Below, piece by piece: positions 14,332 to 26,399 of a DNA stretch of 64,000 nt. A program made the position numbers and the translations under genes. The DNA lies in contig OX485804.1 in the NCBI GenBank assembly GCA_950295325.1, positions 37,510,001-37,574,000 of the forward strand. The letters run 5' to 3'. The stretch is from Polytrichum commune (lineage: Eukaryota; Streptophyta; Polytrichopsida; Polytrichales; Polytrichaceae). Numbering within the stretch: position 1 is the first letter of the stretch; the number at the start of each line of letters is the position of its first letter. The notes beneath the pieces are model-generated. The model searched no databases. It was given only the letters and a program-made list of their open reading frames with translations, and was not told the origin of the DNA.

Positions 14332-15412
14332 CGGGCTTCCTAACCCTCCGCAGAAGAAAAATACGGCCAATGTTTCTTCTATGGTTGTTAATTTGTCACA
14401 CAAGTGGCATCGACGAAGTAAAGAGCGTAACAATTTCATCCATATTCAAAATGGTACCACCATAAATGGATGAAAGTTGTTGAAATGCACGAATGTTTTT
14501 GACAACTTTTAATTTCGATTCTTTCATATAATTTTCACCAAAAACAAAAGCTATTTTTTGGGGGGCCTTTTGGCTCCATTTCGCCACTGAGATCAATCTT
14601 AAGCAAAGAGTAGAGGTTGCCTAGCATTACTCTACTATTTTAGATTCGACTTTCACCAGATGTAATAATACGAAAACCCGGTTCATAATTCACCTGGTGT
14701 AATCCAAAATTACGTCATTTGAGGAAAATTAACCTCAATCGAGGAAGAATCGACTCTGAAGAATCATTAAAAGAAAAGAAAAATAAAGCAGTGGAGAGGG
14801 GAAATAAAGCATGTGGGTACTTTTTAATTCTGTCAGCAAGTTCACAGGAATACCGCCCAAGTGTGGTGGACCAGTGGACAACAGGGAAAACGGCCGCTAG
14901 GGACAGAGGAACCAGTAAAGTTTGAGAACTAAGCGGTTGAAGTTCAAGACTTGAGGACAATTACGGACCAGGGATTCATAGAATACATGTACCTTAGGCT
15001 GATACCACATGAGTGGCAGCCTGGGAGGAGGTAAAGCCTAGGGTAAAGCCTAGGGTGGGGGGTGGCACGTCAGCCGCTGCCCCTGACCCCCACCACACTC
15101 TGCCGCAGAGGGCCCCGGCAGGAGCGGGGAGTGAGGGTGCTGGAGGAGACGCCATATGGTGGTCCCGCCATTTGATGTGGCACGGCAGGTGAGCGCTGCC
15201 AGTGTGTTTTCCCTGGTAGAGTCTCCCTGCCGCTCGGGGATGCCACCGGGGATAGCCTCTCACCTGCCTGCCCTTGGTGTGGTAAGTGGCAGGTGGGCTC
15301 GGCCAATGGGGGCAAGCAGTACGGCCTACCTACCCCCCCATGTGGTACCCCCCTTAACATCAATAAAGAAGAAGAAAATTGAAAGTCGTCAGCATGTTGG
15401 ACTTGGAAACAC
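14332..15412. other. Intergenic, including a GC-rich block
   Basis: An inverted copy of the 67-bp family core lies at about 14920-14970 (GGTTGAAGTTCAAGACTTGAG). From 15000 to 15360 the DNA is much richer in G+C than its surroundings and has overlapping open frames on both strands, none recognisable. It starts with a short direct repeat (TAGGGTAAAGCC, twice). Confidence 0.4.
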
Positions 15413-15415
15413 TAA

Positions 15416-15944
15416 GGGCATGTTTAGACTTGGAGTCAGGGCTCAAAAATGGGTTGGGGTGCAAGAAATCCACTCCTCTCATTGGTAGAGAGGCTGGGAC
15501 TCGCCTCTTCAAGTTTACACCATGAGTTGGGGCCAATTAACAAATAAATGATTTTATTCATCATGACAATGGCCTCAAGCCTTGGAAAAGAGAGCTCCCA
15601 AACCTTGTGGACTCTTTCCCTCTAGTTGAGGCCATTGTCATAGTTTTTATTTGCTTGTAGTAGTTTATTCTTTGAGCATTGAATAGGAGGGGAGAAATTC
15701 TAAATTTAATATACTTTAATCATTATCCATAGAATAGTTCATGAGTACGTTGGTACGTGGATAAGCCTCTCATAATTGCAACCTCCAAATGGCCCCAACC
15801 CCACCTAAATAGGTTTACACATGAAAGCAATGAATGGAGTTAGGTTACTTTCTTATTAATGACCTTGGGGGCCCTTTTGCGTGCCACATGTGACATAATG
15901 GCCTTCGTTCCCAATGGCCATGGCCCCAAGTCTAAACATGCCCT
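15416..15944. mobile_element. Tourist-like (PIF/Harbinger) MITE with TAA TSD
   Basis: The left terminus GGGCATGTTTAGACTTGG is matched by the inverted right terminus, with TAA directly outside on both sides (15413-15415 and 15945-15947). GGGCATGTTT ends with a TWA duplication are a textbook PIF/Harbinger signature. The 529-bp interior has further inverted similarity (GGTTTACAC on both sides) but no coding frame. Confidence 0.85.
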
Positions 15945-16018
15945 AAGATATCGACCGGTTAGGCTCAAAATCCTCCCTGAACACTGGTTGTGGACTTGTG
16001 GGGTTTGTGAGAGAAATG

Positions 16019-16247
16019 TTTAGGGAGAGAGAGAGAGAATTATCACATAGGGCAAGCATACCTTTCATTCATCCAACACACAAACTTGATCCCTTACAAG
16101 TTGTGGTTGATTCCTCCCAAATTCGAGGTATTTAAACTAATTCCAATACCAAATCAATTAAAATTTATAACCTCCATGGCTACATACTATTTCATGACTT
16201 TTATGTTGGATAAATTAGAGGCTCTCTCTCTCTCTCTCTCTCTCTCC
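16019..16247. mobile_element. GA-rich MITE family, copy 3
   Basis: The left end is TTAGGGAGAGAGAGAGAGAA, then CATTCATCCAACA. The right end carries the inverted TTTTATGTTGGATAAATTAG, then a long CT run (about 16222-16246), which is probably an expanded terminal microsatellite. No clear TSD. Confidence 0.6.
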
Positions 16248-17397
16248 AAATAATCTCAATTACGCATTTGGTTGGTATGTTTATCATTTGAATGACTATT
16301 CAACATGTATTTTCATAAATCAAGTTGAGAGGTGAACATGTGTTGAATAATTTGATTACGTCCACCTCAAGGATTTCGTAAAATACAAATGTGAAATGTA
16401 CTTGAATCAACCATTGGTACCACCACAACGCAAGATCGTCGATGCTTTATTGCACCTCGAATCACATACTTGCCATTGAAATGGGACAGTGGTTGAGTGT
16501 ATCTCTAGAGATAATACATTAATGCCACTCTTGCTCTGAAAATGTAGTTGAAAGTGAGGGACACTTTGTTTTTTGGAGTGTCCCTTGTATAACCCCATTA
16601 AAGATGAGTTTCCATCACTATTTGAGAATGTACATTATTAGGGAGCCTCAAGTCCTTTTTCCAATGCACCAACAAGTTGACATTAGCCTCTATCTCACAG
16701 AGGCTCCCGCACTTGGCCACTCCAGGGAATTAGTTGGTTTGAAACCATCATGATGTACTTTCAGCCCCATTAACCTTCTAGCTTCTTGGACTTTTAAATC
16801 AATTTCGTTTCATTTCATTCGTTGAGTTCAAGTGCAATAACTACTCACTTATAATGTCTATAGCCGCACCATAATGCACGACCATTTCTCTCTAAGGGCC
16901 AGTTCACATAGAGTCTGAAGTCCCACTCAAATTAGCAAGTCCCAATATGAAGACAACGTCCCAACTTTCAAGCCTCAAGATATCATTAAAACAAGGTTAA
17001 TTCTCATTAAAAGGTGGATCTTTTTAACCCCATGCAAAAATAGTAACAAGACTTGTGTTACGAGTTGGGTCTAGCTTTTTGGCAAGGTGGAGGACAGATT
17101 CCAAAAGGAGGAGTTCATTGCCATTATGGTATTTACATCTGCGTAGAATGAGGTACAAGGTCCATCCCGTGAATGTTTTGTGACGCGAAATGGAGATTGT
17201 TGGACCATCTCATGAAACCGGTATGACCATTGCCGTTTTGCTTCCTCCACAAAGTAGTGGGTGGCACATGAAAATTAAAGCGGACGAATTTGGTCACGTG
17301 GAAGCTAAGTGACCCGTTTTGTTAAGTTACTTCATGCACATATGGTGGTGATCAGCCTGAGGGAAACTTATGCAGAAGGTCCTCCTTGGGAGTGGAG
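16248..17397. other. Intergenic, nothing recognised
   Basis: Ordinary AT-rich sequence. Only short, unsupported open frames on either strand. Confidence 0.4.
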
Positions 17398-17640
17398 TGG
17401 AGAGAGAGAGAGAGAAGCTTATCGCATACTCTGAGTGCCAGACCTCTCATTCCTCCAACATAATGATGTTGCAGCACGGAGGTTAGCAATTTCAGTTGAT
17501 TTGACACCGGAACTAGTTTCAACAACTCCGATTTAATTTGAACCATGTCATCTTAGATGAACCAGCCACAAACGTATAGGAGGTCGAGTTCTTATGTTGG
17601 ATGATTCAAAGGTAACGCTTTTGTATGTGATGATTCCTCT
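17398..17640. mobile_element. GA-rich MITE family, copy 4, and partial duplicate
   Basis: The left end is a GA run, then CTCTCATTCCTCCAACATAA. The right end is the inverted TTATGTTGGATGATTCAAAGG. The interior from about 17446 onward is duplicated at 17736-17929 with few differences (shared TTGATTTGACACCGGAA and ACGTATAGGAGGTCGAG). The 110 bp after the right end (17630-17740) also recurs at 18340-18430. Confidence 0.65.
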
Positions 17641-17735
17641 CGCTGGACCGGTGTGCTGAACATTCATAACTACATGTGTCATAACACATGAGATGGCATT
17701 CCAAGATTGGAGAAGATGATAGTCTCTCTATAACA

Positions 17736-17929
17736 TTCCTCCGACATAATGATAATGAATGCAGCACGGAGGTTAGCAATTCCAGTTGATTTGACACCGG
17801 AATTAGTTTCAACGACTCCGATTCAATTTGAATCATGTCATCTTAGATGAACCAACCACAAACGTATAGGAGGTCGAGTTCTTATGTTGGATGATTCAAA
17901 GGTAACGCTTTTGTATGTGATGATTCCTC
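17736..17929. repeat. Second copy of MITE copy 4 interior and right end
   Basis: A direct duplicate of 17446-17640 with scattered substitutions. Its continuation is interrupted at 17930 by the hAT-like element and resumes at 18340, so the duplicated unit originally extended to about 18430. Confidence 0.8.
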
Positions 17930-18339
17930 CATGGGTAGATCACTCCATTGTCAAGTTGAACACCACGTGCGACCAAAAAAAATCTTCTTTTGGTAAGTTG
18001 CACCACCAAAATCGGTCAAAATTTTATCAATTTTTTTTCATGAGTAGATATACACAGTACCTACGACATAGTCAAAAGTGGTAACTAAATTTGATGATTT
18101 GTTTTTTTCATAAAACATACCATTTCTAACTAGAATGACACAAAATTGAACTAAAACAATTACTAAAAAAAACAAAGATGACTAAAAATTTAAAAATAGT
18201 ATTCAAAAGATACTATCAATGGTTATGTATATGTAGAAAAAATATCATAAATTCTAAAATTATATATGGCATGTAATATAGGGGTAGCAAACTTTGTCCG
18301 CACGTGGTGTCAACTTGACAATGAAGTGACCTCCCCGTG
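17930..18339. mobile_element. hAT-like element with 8-bp TSD, inserted in a duplicate
   Basis: Starts CATGGGTAGATCACT, then ATTGTCAAGTTGAACACCACG. The right end carries the inverted form beginning CACGGGGAGGTCACTTC. It is flanked by GATTCCTC (17922-17929 and 18340-18347). The paralogous segment at 17622-17655 shows the uninterrupted target, confirming an insertion. Same family as 10541-11176 (shared CACCACGTGCG). Confidence 0.85.
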
Positions 18340-18462
18340 GATTCCTCTCTTTGGACCGGTGTGGTGTACATTCATAACACATGAGATGGCATTCCAAGAT
18401 TGAAGAAGATGATAGCCTCTCTATAACGTAACTCTATACTCAATCCAAACATATGGAGGGGA

Positions 18463-19152
18463 AAAAATGCCAAAATGGTTATGACCGGTACCTTTACTCA
18501 AATCTCGTGACCTTTGTGGGTCACATGGTCCATGTGCTAAATAATTTGAATAGTGTGAGCTACAATGATTGTCTAGACCCCATGTCAATTTGCAACCCAT
18601 GTTGAATCTCTAGTTTCAAATTAGTGTGGACCAAGATGATTGTTCTTCTAGGGAATTGATGTGGATGACGATCTATTTTACAATCTTTTTCACGTAACAT
18701 GGTTATTTTAGTTTATGTGAGTCGTTGGTCGGAAGTCTCAAGAAAGAATGAGGGAAACCCCAAGGTCTTGGACCCACATTATTTGCAGCCCAACTAGACA
18801 ATTAGACTGACCCGATTTATTCACTTCCACATGAATTTCCCACCCACATTAACATGACTATTCAGCGTAGTGCTACTACCTTTGCATCTAAAAACTTATG
18901 TGGTCGTTTTGGAAGAGTTAAGTAAATCGAAGTTGCGCCACAGTGACATAACATTACCATGTAAAACTTACCATCACCCTTACATAACTTATAGTCTTGC
19001 ACATAATAGGCTTGAGTAAGTCTCGAGAACTCATCATCTGCGATTCTCTTGGCATCTACACCAAATGCCACAAGCATCATCAGCATGCCGGAACTCCAAA
19101 GCCACTGACCAACTTTAGCCACTTTTAAAGCACATAATCAGAGCCAGTGCTC
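18463..19152 (-). repeat. Right arm of the 690-bp inverted repeat
   Basis: Inverted copy of 13160-13849, with the arms separated by about 4.6 kb. The whole could be a foldback or long-TIR transposon of about 6 kb, or an inverted segmental duplication. Bases flanking the outer ends do not match each other (AAAATCTC against ATGACTCC), so transposition is not shown. Confidence 0.9.
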
Positions 19153-19174
19153 ATGACTCCTCTTATTCCCTTTA

Positions 19175-19475
19175 GGGGCTTACCACATTATGGCAATTGG
19201 GGTTCCGTGATGTGGACTATAGTTCTGGCAACTTTTCAAAGCAAATGCTTACATCTCATCACTTTGCCAGTGGTCATGTATCACACTACCGGCAGTTTAG
19301 CACCACACAAACTTCCAGGGAAAATCCAACGGCAGTTCATCGTGAGGAAGCACTCCACTTTTCAAAGCCACATTGTTCTTATCTCCCGTCTGTGTGGTAC
19401 CCATTAGGGTAGCGGCAGTTGCACCCAACCAATCGCTGCCACCGAAATTTGAGGGCCTGTAGTGGGGTAAGCCCC
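19175..19475. mobile_element. Short PIF-like MITE with TTA TSD
   Basis: The left end GGGGCTTACCACATTATGGC is matched by the inverted right end (GGGGCTTACCCCACTAC). TTA occurs directly outside both ends (19172-19174 and 19476-19478). It lies about 20 bp outside the right arm of the inverted repeat. No coding frame. Confidence 0.7.
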
Positions 19476-19478
19476 TTA

Positions 19479-20030
19479 GTCAGCCAAAGTAAAATGGTTG
19501 CAGGACCTACTTATGTGGCACAGCGTTGGCCCTTCACACGTAATTTGAAAAAGTTCAAGCAAGAAGATCATGTGGTGGGTGGGTGTCTGTGGATGGCAAT
19601 CGAGTTTTTTTCAAGACTCTCACTCTTGCAACCCCATAAGCTTACAATTTTCAATGTTTAACCCCATGCCCACATGATGGACCAGCATATGGTCTACACT
19701 AATGGGAGGGTTTCCATTTCGATAGGAGTTTTTGTCTTGTATGTACATGTAAAACTGCAATACATTGTATTTAGTGAGGTTGTTGTGAGTAGGACAAAAA
19801 TCCTTACTGGTAGCAATAATGTTTGAAATAAGATGCATTTTCCCTACCAAGAGGGACTCCTCCTACTGCCCATAACTAGCAATTGGCCCTTGTATGGGCA
19901 TGGTGTAAGGTAACCAACACCAGTGTCAAAACCAATACTATGGATAGAGTGCTAATAGTATTTCTCGTCCAATGGATCACTCTCATCCTTTCTTTGTCTC
20001 ATATGCATGCATCGCACTCTATATTCTCAT
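19479..20030. other. Intergenic, nothing recognised
   Basis: No gene or element boundary identified between the MITE and the A/C-rich LINE relic. Confidence 0.35.
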
Positions 20031-23000
20031 AGCGCACATACATTCCCCCTTACATAACCAACCCCGCACAACCACAACCACACCACCCACACAAGTAAAT
20101 TACTAATCATCATACTACTTATTACCGGCTCCATCCCCCTCGACAATTACAACAACACCAACAAACAAGACACCTCACCACAACCGCTCACACCAACATC
20201 AAAAGAACCCACAAAACAAAGCATCACAAACCCACACTCCAATGACACCCAACCCATCCCATCCAACACCTCCAAGGCACACACCACTAATTGAAGCACA
20301 CTAAGACCTAGGAACCTACCTCACATTCTACACCCTAGCAAACAACAAACACACCCACATAAACAAATACATGTACTACATCTAAAACCTCAAAGCATGG
20401 TAATGCTAAGTGGAGATATACACCCTAACATGTGCCCCCACACCCTCACAAATATCATGCAACACTTCCCACCCAAATATATAAAAAGACAAAAGTTATT
20501 CTTCCGCACCAATGTCACACGCCTATAAAAGCACTACCAACACCTAGAGGATATGTTCACACCATATATAGAACTCTCACCTTCATTGTCGCAACCCTTG
20601 CTAGCCCCCTTAACAATCTTGCCAATTTTCATTTCTAGCAAAGATTACGAGCGCTAACCCTTCGCATTCCGCCATGCTAATGGTTAGCTCCTCCTACCCC
20701 GGACCTTATAGTTCATAAGAGGGAACCAACCGTCCTACTTTGCTTTCGGGACTCACCCCTTAATCAGTAACCAATTCTTAGATGTGGATTTTCATCCGTT
20801 TGGAAGTCCAATCTTATGTTGATCATCGCATTGCCGGAGCAACACTACGACAACCCGAACCATACTAGGCAACTATGGCCTCACATTGGGCCAAAGCCCA
20901 TGAAGGTTGTGTTGTTCGGTCTCGGGTGGGTGAGGCCATACTACCTCACCCATATAAGCCTCTAGCACTCTAGGCAGGGCCCCTACCCCACCGTCAAGAA
21001 ACCTTTTGTCTCTCTACCAAGAGTTGGGGCCAAGTAGACATTTTCCTTTAGCCGCTTGGCCTAGAAGCCCCTAGCAGCTTCATATCATCATAATTTCCTT
21101 GTATGATGTCTGATGCTAACAAGCGACCACTCCATCTTCATCTATGCTTCACGTAAATGCTAACGGACTCCTCATTTGCCCCATTCGAGCAAGTATTGAG
21201 CAAGTTATGTATGTTCAAACCTTGGCAGTCCCGGGAGCCACTCCCATGCCACTGCTGTACCATGATGCTGTACTGGGATATCGCTCCACTCAAATTGCCA
21301 TAACTCCTTGCTCACACCTCCGATTGAGGTTTTCTTGAGCATTCTAGAATCATCATGCCATAAGCTACGCATAGTTGATGGCCTTACCCTTGTGCCTCCT
21401 AGTCTCCGTGGGTGGGAGGCGTTCTCTCACCAATGGCGCCACAAGTCCCGGGTGTCACTCCGGGGTCCCCCTTGTGCCCATGGTGGTTCGGGCACTCCTC
21501 ATGGAGAGGTGCGCGACACTCATACACTAGCCAAAAACTCCCACACCTTTCAAGACACCTACAACTACTCAACCACTACCCACAATGCATCAAGGTATTT
21601 ATGTTCATTACCTCCATCAATCCTATCATAGACTACCAAACTAGCCCAAGGGTCAGACCACCAAAGCCTAACAATATTGTGCATATTACATCTCCTCTAA
21701 AGTGATGTGGATACCTCTCCTCACACAATAACCTCTCAAACACCTCCATACAAAACGCCTATAACCTTGTCAATACAGAACTAGCCACCCTATGACAAGA
21801 ACTCCCCTATATACCACAAAAACTCGTACAAATACTTGTCAAATGTGCCCACAACATAAAACAATACACACCCAACCTACACCCAACCCACACCATGCAC
21901 CTAATGATACCACACAATCTTAGTTCATGACACACATACTTCCACAACCTTGGGCATCATAACCCAAAACATTGGCCACATTAGCTTTAGCCTACCTTGC
22001 ATACAAGGATTTCCTACAAACCTTTCAGATTGCCCACAAGTCATACTTATTCGAGAAACAAAACAAAACTACACAAACATGAATCCACAACATACATAGA
22101 TAAAATATTCCCATATTACAAAATTGTTTATAACAACTCAATGAAAATGACTCAACCCACCACACCCCATACACTCCATACACCCCCCAAGCCCCCACTA
22201 GAGGAGGAGTATTGGCAATGATCCACCGCTCAATCTACTCCAGTGTAAACATTCCCACACCCGCTAACATCTCCCCCTACCTACAAACAATCAAAACCGA
22301 CAACAAACCTATCACCATGCCTCCTCATCCTATACTTATACATGCCCAAACACCAACAATACCTACACCTTATCCCAAACATAGAAGATCAAAATCCGCA
22401 TCCTCAAAACTTGCCACCCTAGACACACAACCATGTTTGCAAGAGACTTGAACATAGATATATTTATCATATGCTACACAACAAACAATACAAAATCGCC
22501 ACCCAACCAACCAAGAAGACCATGAATGGGCGAATACATGCACAATCTAGGACTACACACAATGCGTAACCAAGAAAACATGTCAAGGCAAGGTGGACAC
22601 AACTACACATCAAACAATCTAATGCATGGCTTCTACACTAACATTCACAACCACACCACTATAACAAGCCGCACACTCATTAACCAAGACCAAAACTCGG
22701 ACCACTATCCAATTTATCTCCAGCTAGCACCCAACTATATTATAACTAAAAGGAAACTATCCCCACAAAACCACCTTGTATCACTTACCCAATGCCACAA
22801 AACAACATCCAAAAGTTACTAACAATGTTCCTCAGAGACAAAAACTTAGAAATACACAACCAAATATTATCCAAAATAACCACCTTACACCCACACAATG
22901 GGAAATAGCACTAGCTAAACTCCGAGTAATCATCAACTCCCTAAGTCACCGCGTAGAAACCACATGCATGACATCTCCCACCCACCCTCTACCCATGAGG

Positions 23001-23203
23001 GCCCAACAACAAGGAGGTTTTCTACTTATGAAACAACAAAAAATTATGGAAAAACAACAACACTATAGTGCCCACAATGCCATTCAAATAATCCAAGCAA
23101 CCCCACACCCACAATGGCACAACAACGAAGACATTATCACACTACAACCAATACCCAATCTCAATGTCCCACCACTCCCCCACATGCAACCAATGCCACA
23201 CAA
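20031..23203 (+). mobile_element. Decayed plus-strand LINE relic
   Basis: The plus strand is strikingly A/C-rich and G-poor, as is the sense strand of the better-preserved LINE at 23.2-30.5 kb. Broken frames keep pieces of the same AP-like endonuclease: QGGHNYTSNNLMHGFYTN near 22590 and NSDHYPIYLQL near 22695, matching QGGYNYTSTSLIDGFY and NSDHYPVVLHI in that element. Stops and frameshifts are numerous. Between about 20640 and 21535 the composition changes to ordinary DNA, suggesting a nested insertion of unknown kind. Confidence 0.65.
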
Positions 23204-23449
23204 GATAGATAGATAGAAACTCCGGTCCCTTTTAGGGGCCGGCGTGAATAGAGTGTCCGTTCGTAATGCCAACAACCCGATGCCCACATGACATGGGGAA
23301 GCTGGGACAAAACTACTCTCCTCTTTCGAGGATCGACACTATAGTAACCGAGAAACAAATAACATGGGCCGATCATGGGCCACGGGGGTGCATGCCTTTT
23401 AAGTATAATTAGTGTTTTCGTAATGAGAGTGAACACCAAGTCATGATTC

Positions 23450-23640
23450 CTCGGTTGGTTGTGGGAGGATGTTTGAGTGAAGACGTTCTGGGTTCGATTC
23501 CAGTCGAGTCCGTATGATCGTTTAAAATGTAAGACGTGACTTGGTGCTGCAAGTGAGTAAAAGGCAGGAAATTTGTACCAACCAACCGGCATCAATCCCT
23601 CATTTTGAGCTGTAAATAAATATTAAATATTAAATAAGTT
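23450..23640 (+). repeat. Possible SINE-like segment with pol III box B
   Basis: GGGTTCGATTCCAGTCGAG at about 23491 fits a tRNA-type B box, and a weak A-box-like TTGGTTGTGGG lies roughly 38 bp upstream. The segment ends in an AT-rich tail (AAATAAATATTAAATATTAA). It lies in what should be the 3' untranslated region of the minus-strand LINE, on the opposite strand. No folded tRNA is visible. Confidence 0.25.
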
Positions 23641-23648
23641 TTTGGGTT

Positions 23649-26399
23649 TTATGGAGGGTCTAAGTTTTGGGGGAGCGGTTGGTGGTTTTCAATTCTCCTC
23701 TTATGGAGGAGGATGGACATGGCATATTGTATTGCAATGGTATTAATATTTTTAAAGGTATTTTTGATGGTAACCATGGGTATTTTGAGATTTTCTTCTA
23801 GTATTTTCATAGATGGGATGTGGGCCGTAGCTCGGGCCCCAGCTGTGATGACAATAAGTGGTTCGATTTTCCATCCTCTGGAAGCGATACTATCAATCAA
23901 TGGTTTGTATTTGTTGTTTTTTGCTTCTATTGTTTTTGGGGAGAATCTATCGTTACAATATGTGAATTCAATAAATTGTATGGTGAGGTTAGGGTCAATG
24001 TCAATGGGAGGGTCATTTTGATATGGTAATCCTTTAACGCAGAGTATATCAGGTCGAAATCTTGCGTTGCAATGACATCTTTGTGTGTTACATGTGCAGG
24101 GGAGTAGCCAATTGGGGACAATATTTTCTTGGGGGTTATTATTGAAGGTACCGGCATTCATGAGAGTAAAACATCGGGATTTTTCGGACGAGATTAGGAG
24201 CTTCCTAATTTCCCCGACTGCTTTGTTATGTCTTTTAATTCGTAGTGAGTGTATATGTTGTTGGTTACATTTCAGTAGTACATGTAGCCAAGTGTCTGGA
24301 TCATTTGAATTGCATATAGGGCATGTGATAGAGGAGTACCTCTGGTGACCGAAGAACAATTGTTTTCTAGCATTACCCATGTATGTTCCTGTGCGGAATT
24401 TAATAAGGCAGGATTTTTGTTTGTCTGTGATTAAGGGATTTGTCCAGAATTCGTTGGACAGTTCTTTGTTAATGTCTATATTTTCTGTCCATTTACACGT
24501 GTTGGGGGTTTGTGTGGCCATGATTGCTGTATTGGTTTCCCTATCATATTTTTTAATTTGTTTTTCTAAGAATTTTACTGGGCCTTTGTCTGGGACGTCT
24601 GCCATCGAGGCCCAGACGTCCTTTTGATAATAGTACGGGGTGGCGTGGGCATGTTCGTATGGGTGGATGGCAATTCTGTGTTCTAATTCTAACCCGTCTT
24701 TTGCTAGTTTATCCGCTTTTTCATTACCGTCAATGTTGACGTGTGCTCTGACTTTGTATAGTGTGATTGGCTGTGTACGGTCTTGAAGGATTTTTACCAT
24801 GGAGTTGAGTGTGGTTTGGTCTGGGTGACTATTATGGAGAGTGGGGTGTTTAATTTGTGTGTTGAGTAGGTATAATACGTTTAGACTGTCTGTGAATATA
24901 AATGCGGGTTCATTAGGGAATTGTGTATTGATGATTTTTAGTGTTTTATGTATAGCCATCATTTCTGCACGTAGTATGTTTTGATGCCCATGGAGTCTTT
25001 TGGCGATATTTAAGCCTTTGGGGCTATAGATACCGTATCCAGCTCTTTCTCTTCTCCATACCCCAGGGGCAATTTCTTTGGGTTTTATAAAGGATCCGTC
25101 CGTGTAGTAGCTAAATTGGGGGTGGAATTTTAGCGGTAAGTTAGTTTGGTAGTTTGGAAGTTGTAGGGTGGAGATATTATTGTGTAGGGGTGTGTTTGGG
25201 TAGTTTGATTTAGCCCATTTTTTACTAGGGTTAACGGTGATGTTCGGAGGGGTGGGTGGTGCAATTTGAGTGTGGCTTTGTAGTATTTGGATGTTATTTG
25301 CTGTGTCATTTATTAACTTCATTTGTTCGTAGGTACCTATGTTATTATTTTGTTGATGGATACAGAATATTTGCATGGTAGATGGTTCTTTCCTTGTGAT
25401 ATTGAGCTCGGGGGGTATTGTTGGTTCTTCGTATGTGATTGTGTCAGCGGCAAAATGGGCAATGACATGTGTGTCTGGGAATGGGCATGTATGTGGGTTC
25501 GAGTTTTGGTACCAATCAGTGTATGGGGATATAAGTATAGTGATTGTATATGGATCATTTTGGGCCGCTATGCGCGCCCAGTGAATAGCTTGTTGTAGAT
25601 CTGTTGTATTATGAGGGTGTGCGTAACCGATTCCTTGCCATTTATGGTCAAACGCTTTACCTAGGGATCCAAATATTATGTCTCGCGAGAATAGTGAGTA
25701 GAATTGGGTGAATTGTGTGGGGCACGTAACTGGGGATGAAAAATATGAGTGGTTAATATTGAATGTTGTAATCAGGAGATCTAATATTTGGGTTGGTATT
25801 GTATATTGGGCTTGTTTGAATGGGTCATTTTTTGGGATATCGTATTTGTACCTTTGGTATAACCAAACAATTTCAGTTTCGAACGATTGGGTAGATGGTT
25901 CTAGACCGTGTGTGTTGGTTTTTGCCAATTGGTATTGTTTCCATAGCCATGTTAGTCTAGCTTTCGGGATGGTAATGAGGTGTCGGCCATTGTCTTCGTA
26001 TATGTGAGCGACATCGAATTGTGTTTGGATGGTATTAGAGTTTGTTTCGATGTCGTTTTCTGGGTTGCATTCATTAATAGAGATATATGCTAGTGGAATT
26101 ATTGTGGTTGGTGTGACGTATCTTGTGTCTCTATGTTGTTCTGTGGAGAAGTAGGCATTAATTATGTTTGAAAAATGTTTGTGTTGTCTTTCTTTGTAGT
26201 AATGGATAAGTAGGTCTGTGTTGTGATTACATGTGTTGGCTTCACAGTAGGGGTATAGGTCCTTTTGAGTTCGCCATTTGTTATATGTGTTGTTATTTGT
26301 TGTAGTCCATTGACATAAGTACGACGTGACTGTTCTTTTTATTCCGTTATGGTCATTGGATTGTTTTTGTTTATGATCGATTATTTTGTGTATGGGAAA
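23649..26399 (-). pseudogene. LINE pol, C-terminal part: RNase H, CCHC finger and restriction-like endonuclease
   Basis: Open from about 26399 to a stop at 23649, overlapping the end of the reverse transcriptase frame, from which a single frameshift separates it. RNase H motifs are clear: YYTDGSF, RAEMMAIHKTL, FIFTDSLNVLYLL and NIDGNEKADKLAK, supplying the expected D, E, D and D/H positions. Then comes CPICNSNDPDTWLHVLLKC, a CX2CX9HX4C finger of the type found after RT in many LINEs. The last 150 residues contain RFRPDIL, then IQFIEFTYCNDR, then KYKPL and WKIEPLIVITAGARA. This is the PD...(E/D)xT...K pattern and following hydrophobic strand I associate with restriction-like endonucleases of R2/NeSL/Dualen LINEs. 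The first 250 residues are unassigned. It must be cleaved or read as part of a larger polyprotein, not as a host gene. Confidence 0.75.

Noticed and set aside
14994-15488. GC-rich open frames on both strands
   Set aside because: Frames overlap in antisense and reflect GC-rich composition with few stops; no family recognised.
23649-25928. 759-codon frame as a separate host gene
   Set aside because: RNase H, CCHC and its place directly after an RT frame show it is the downstream part of the LINE polyprotein.
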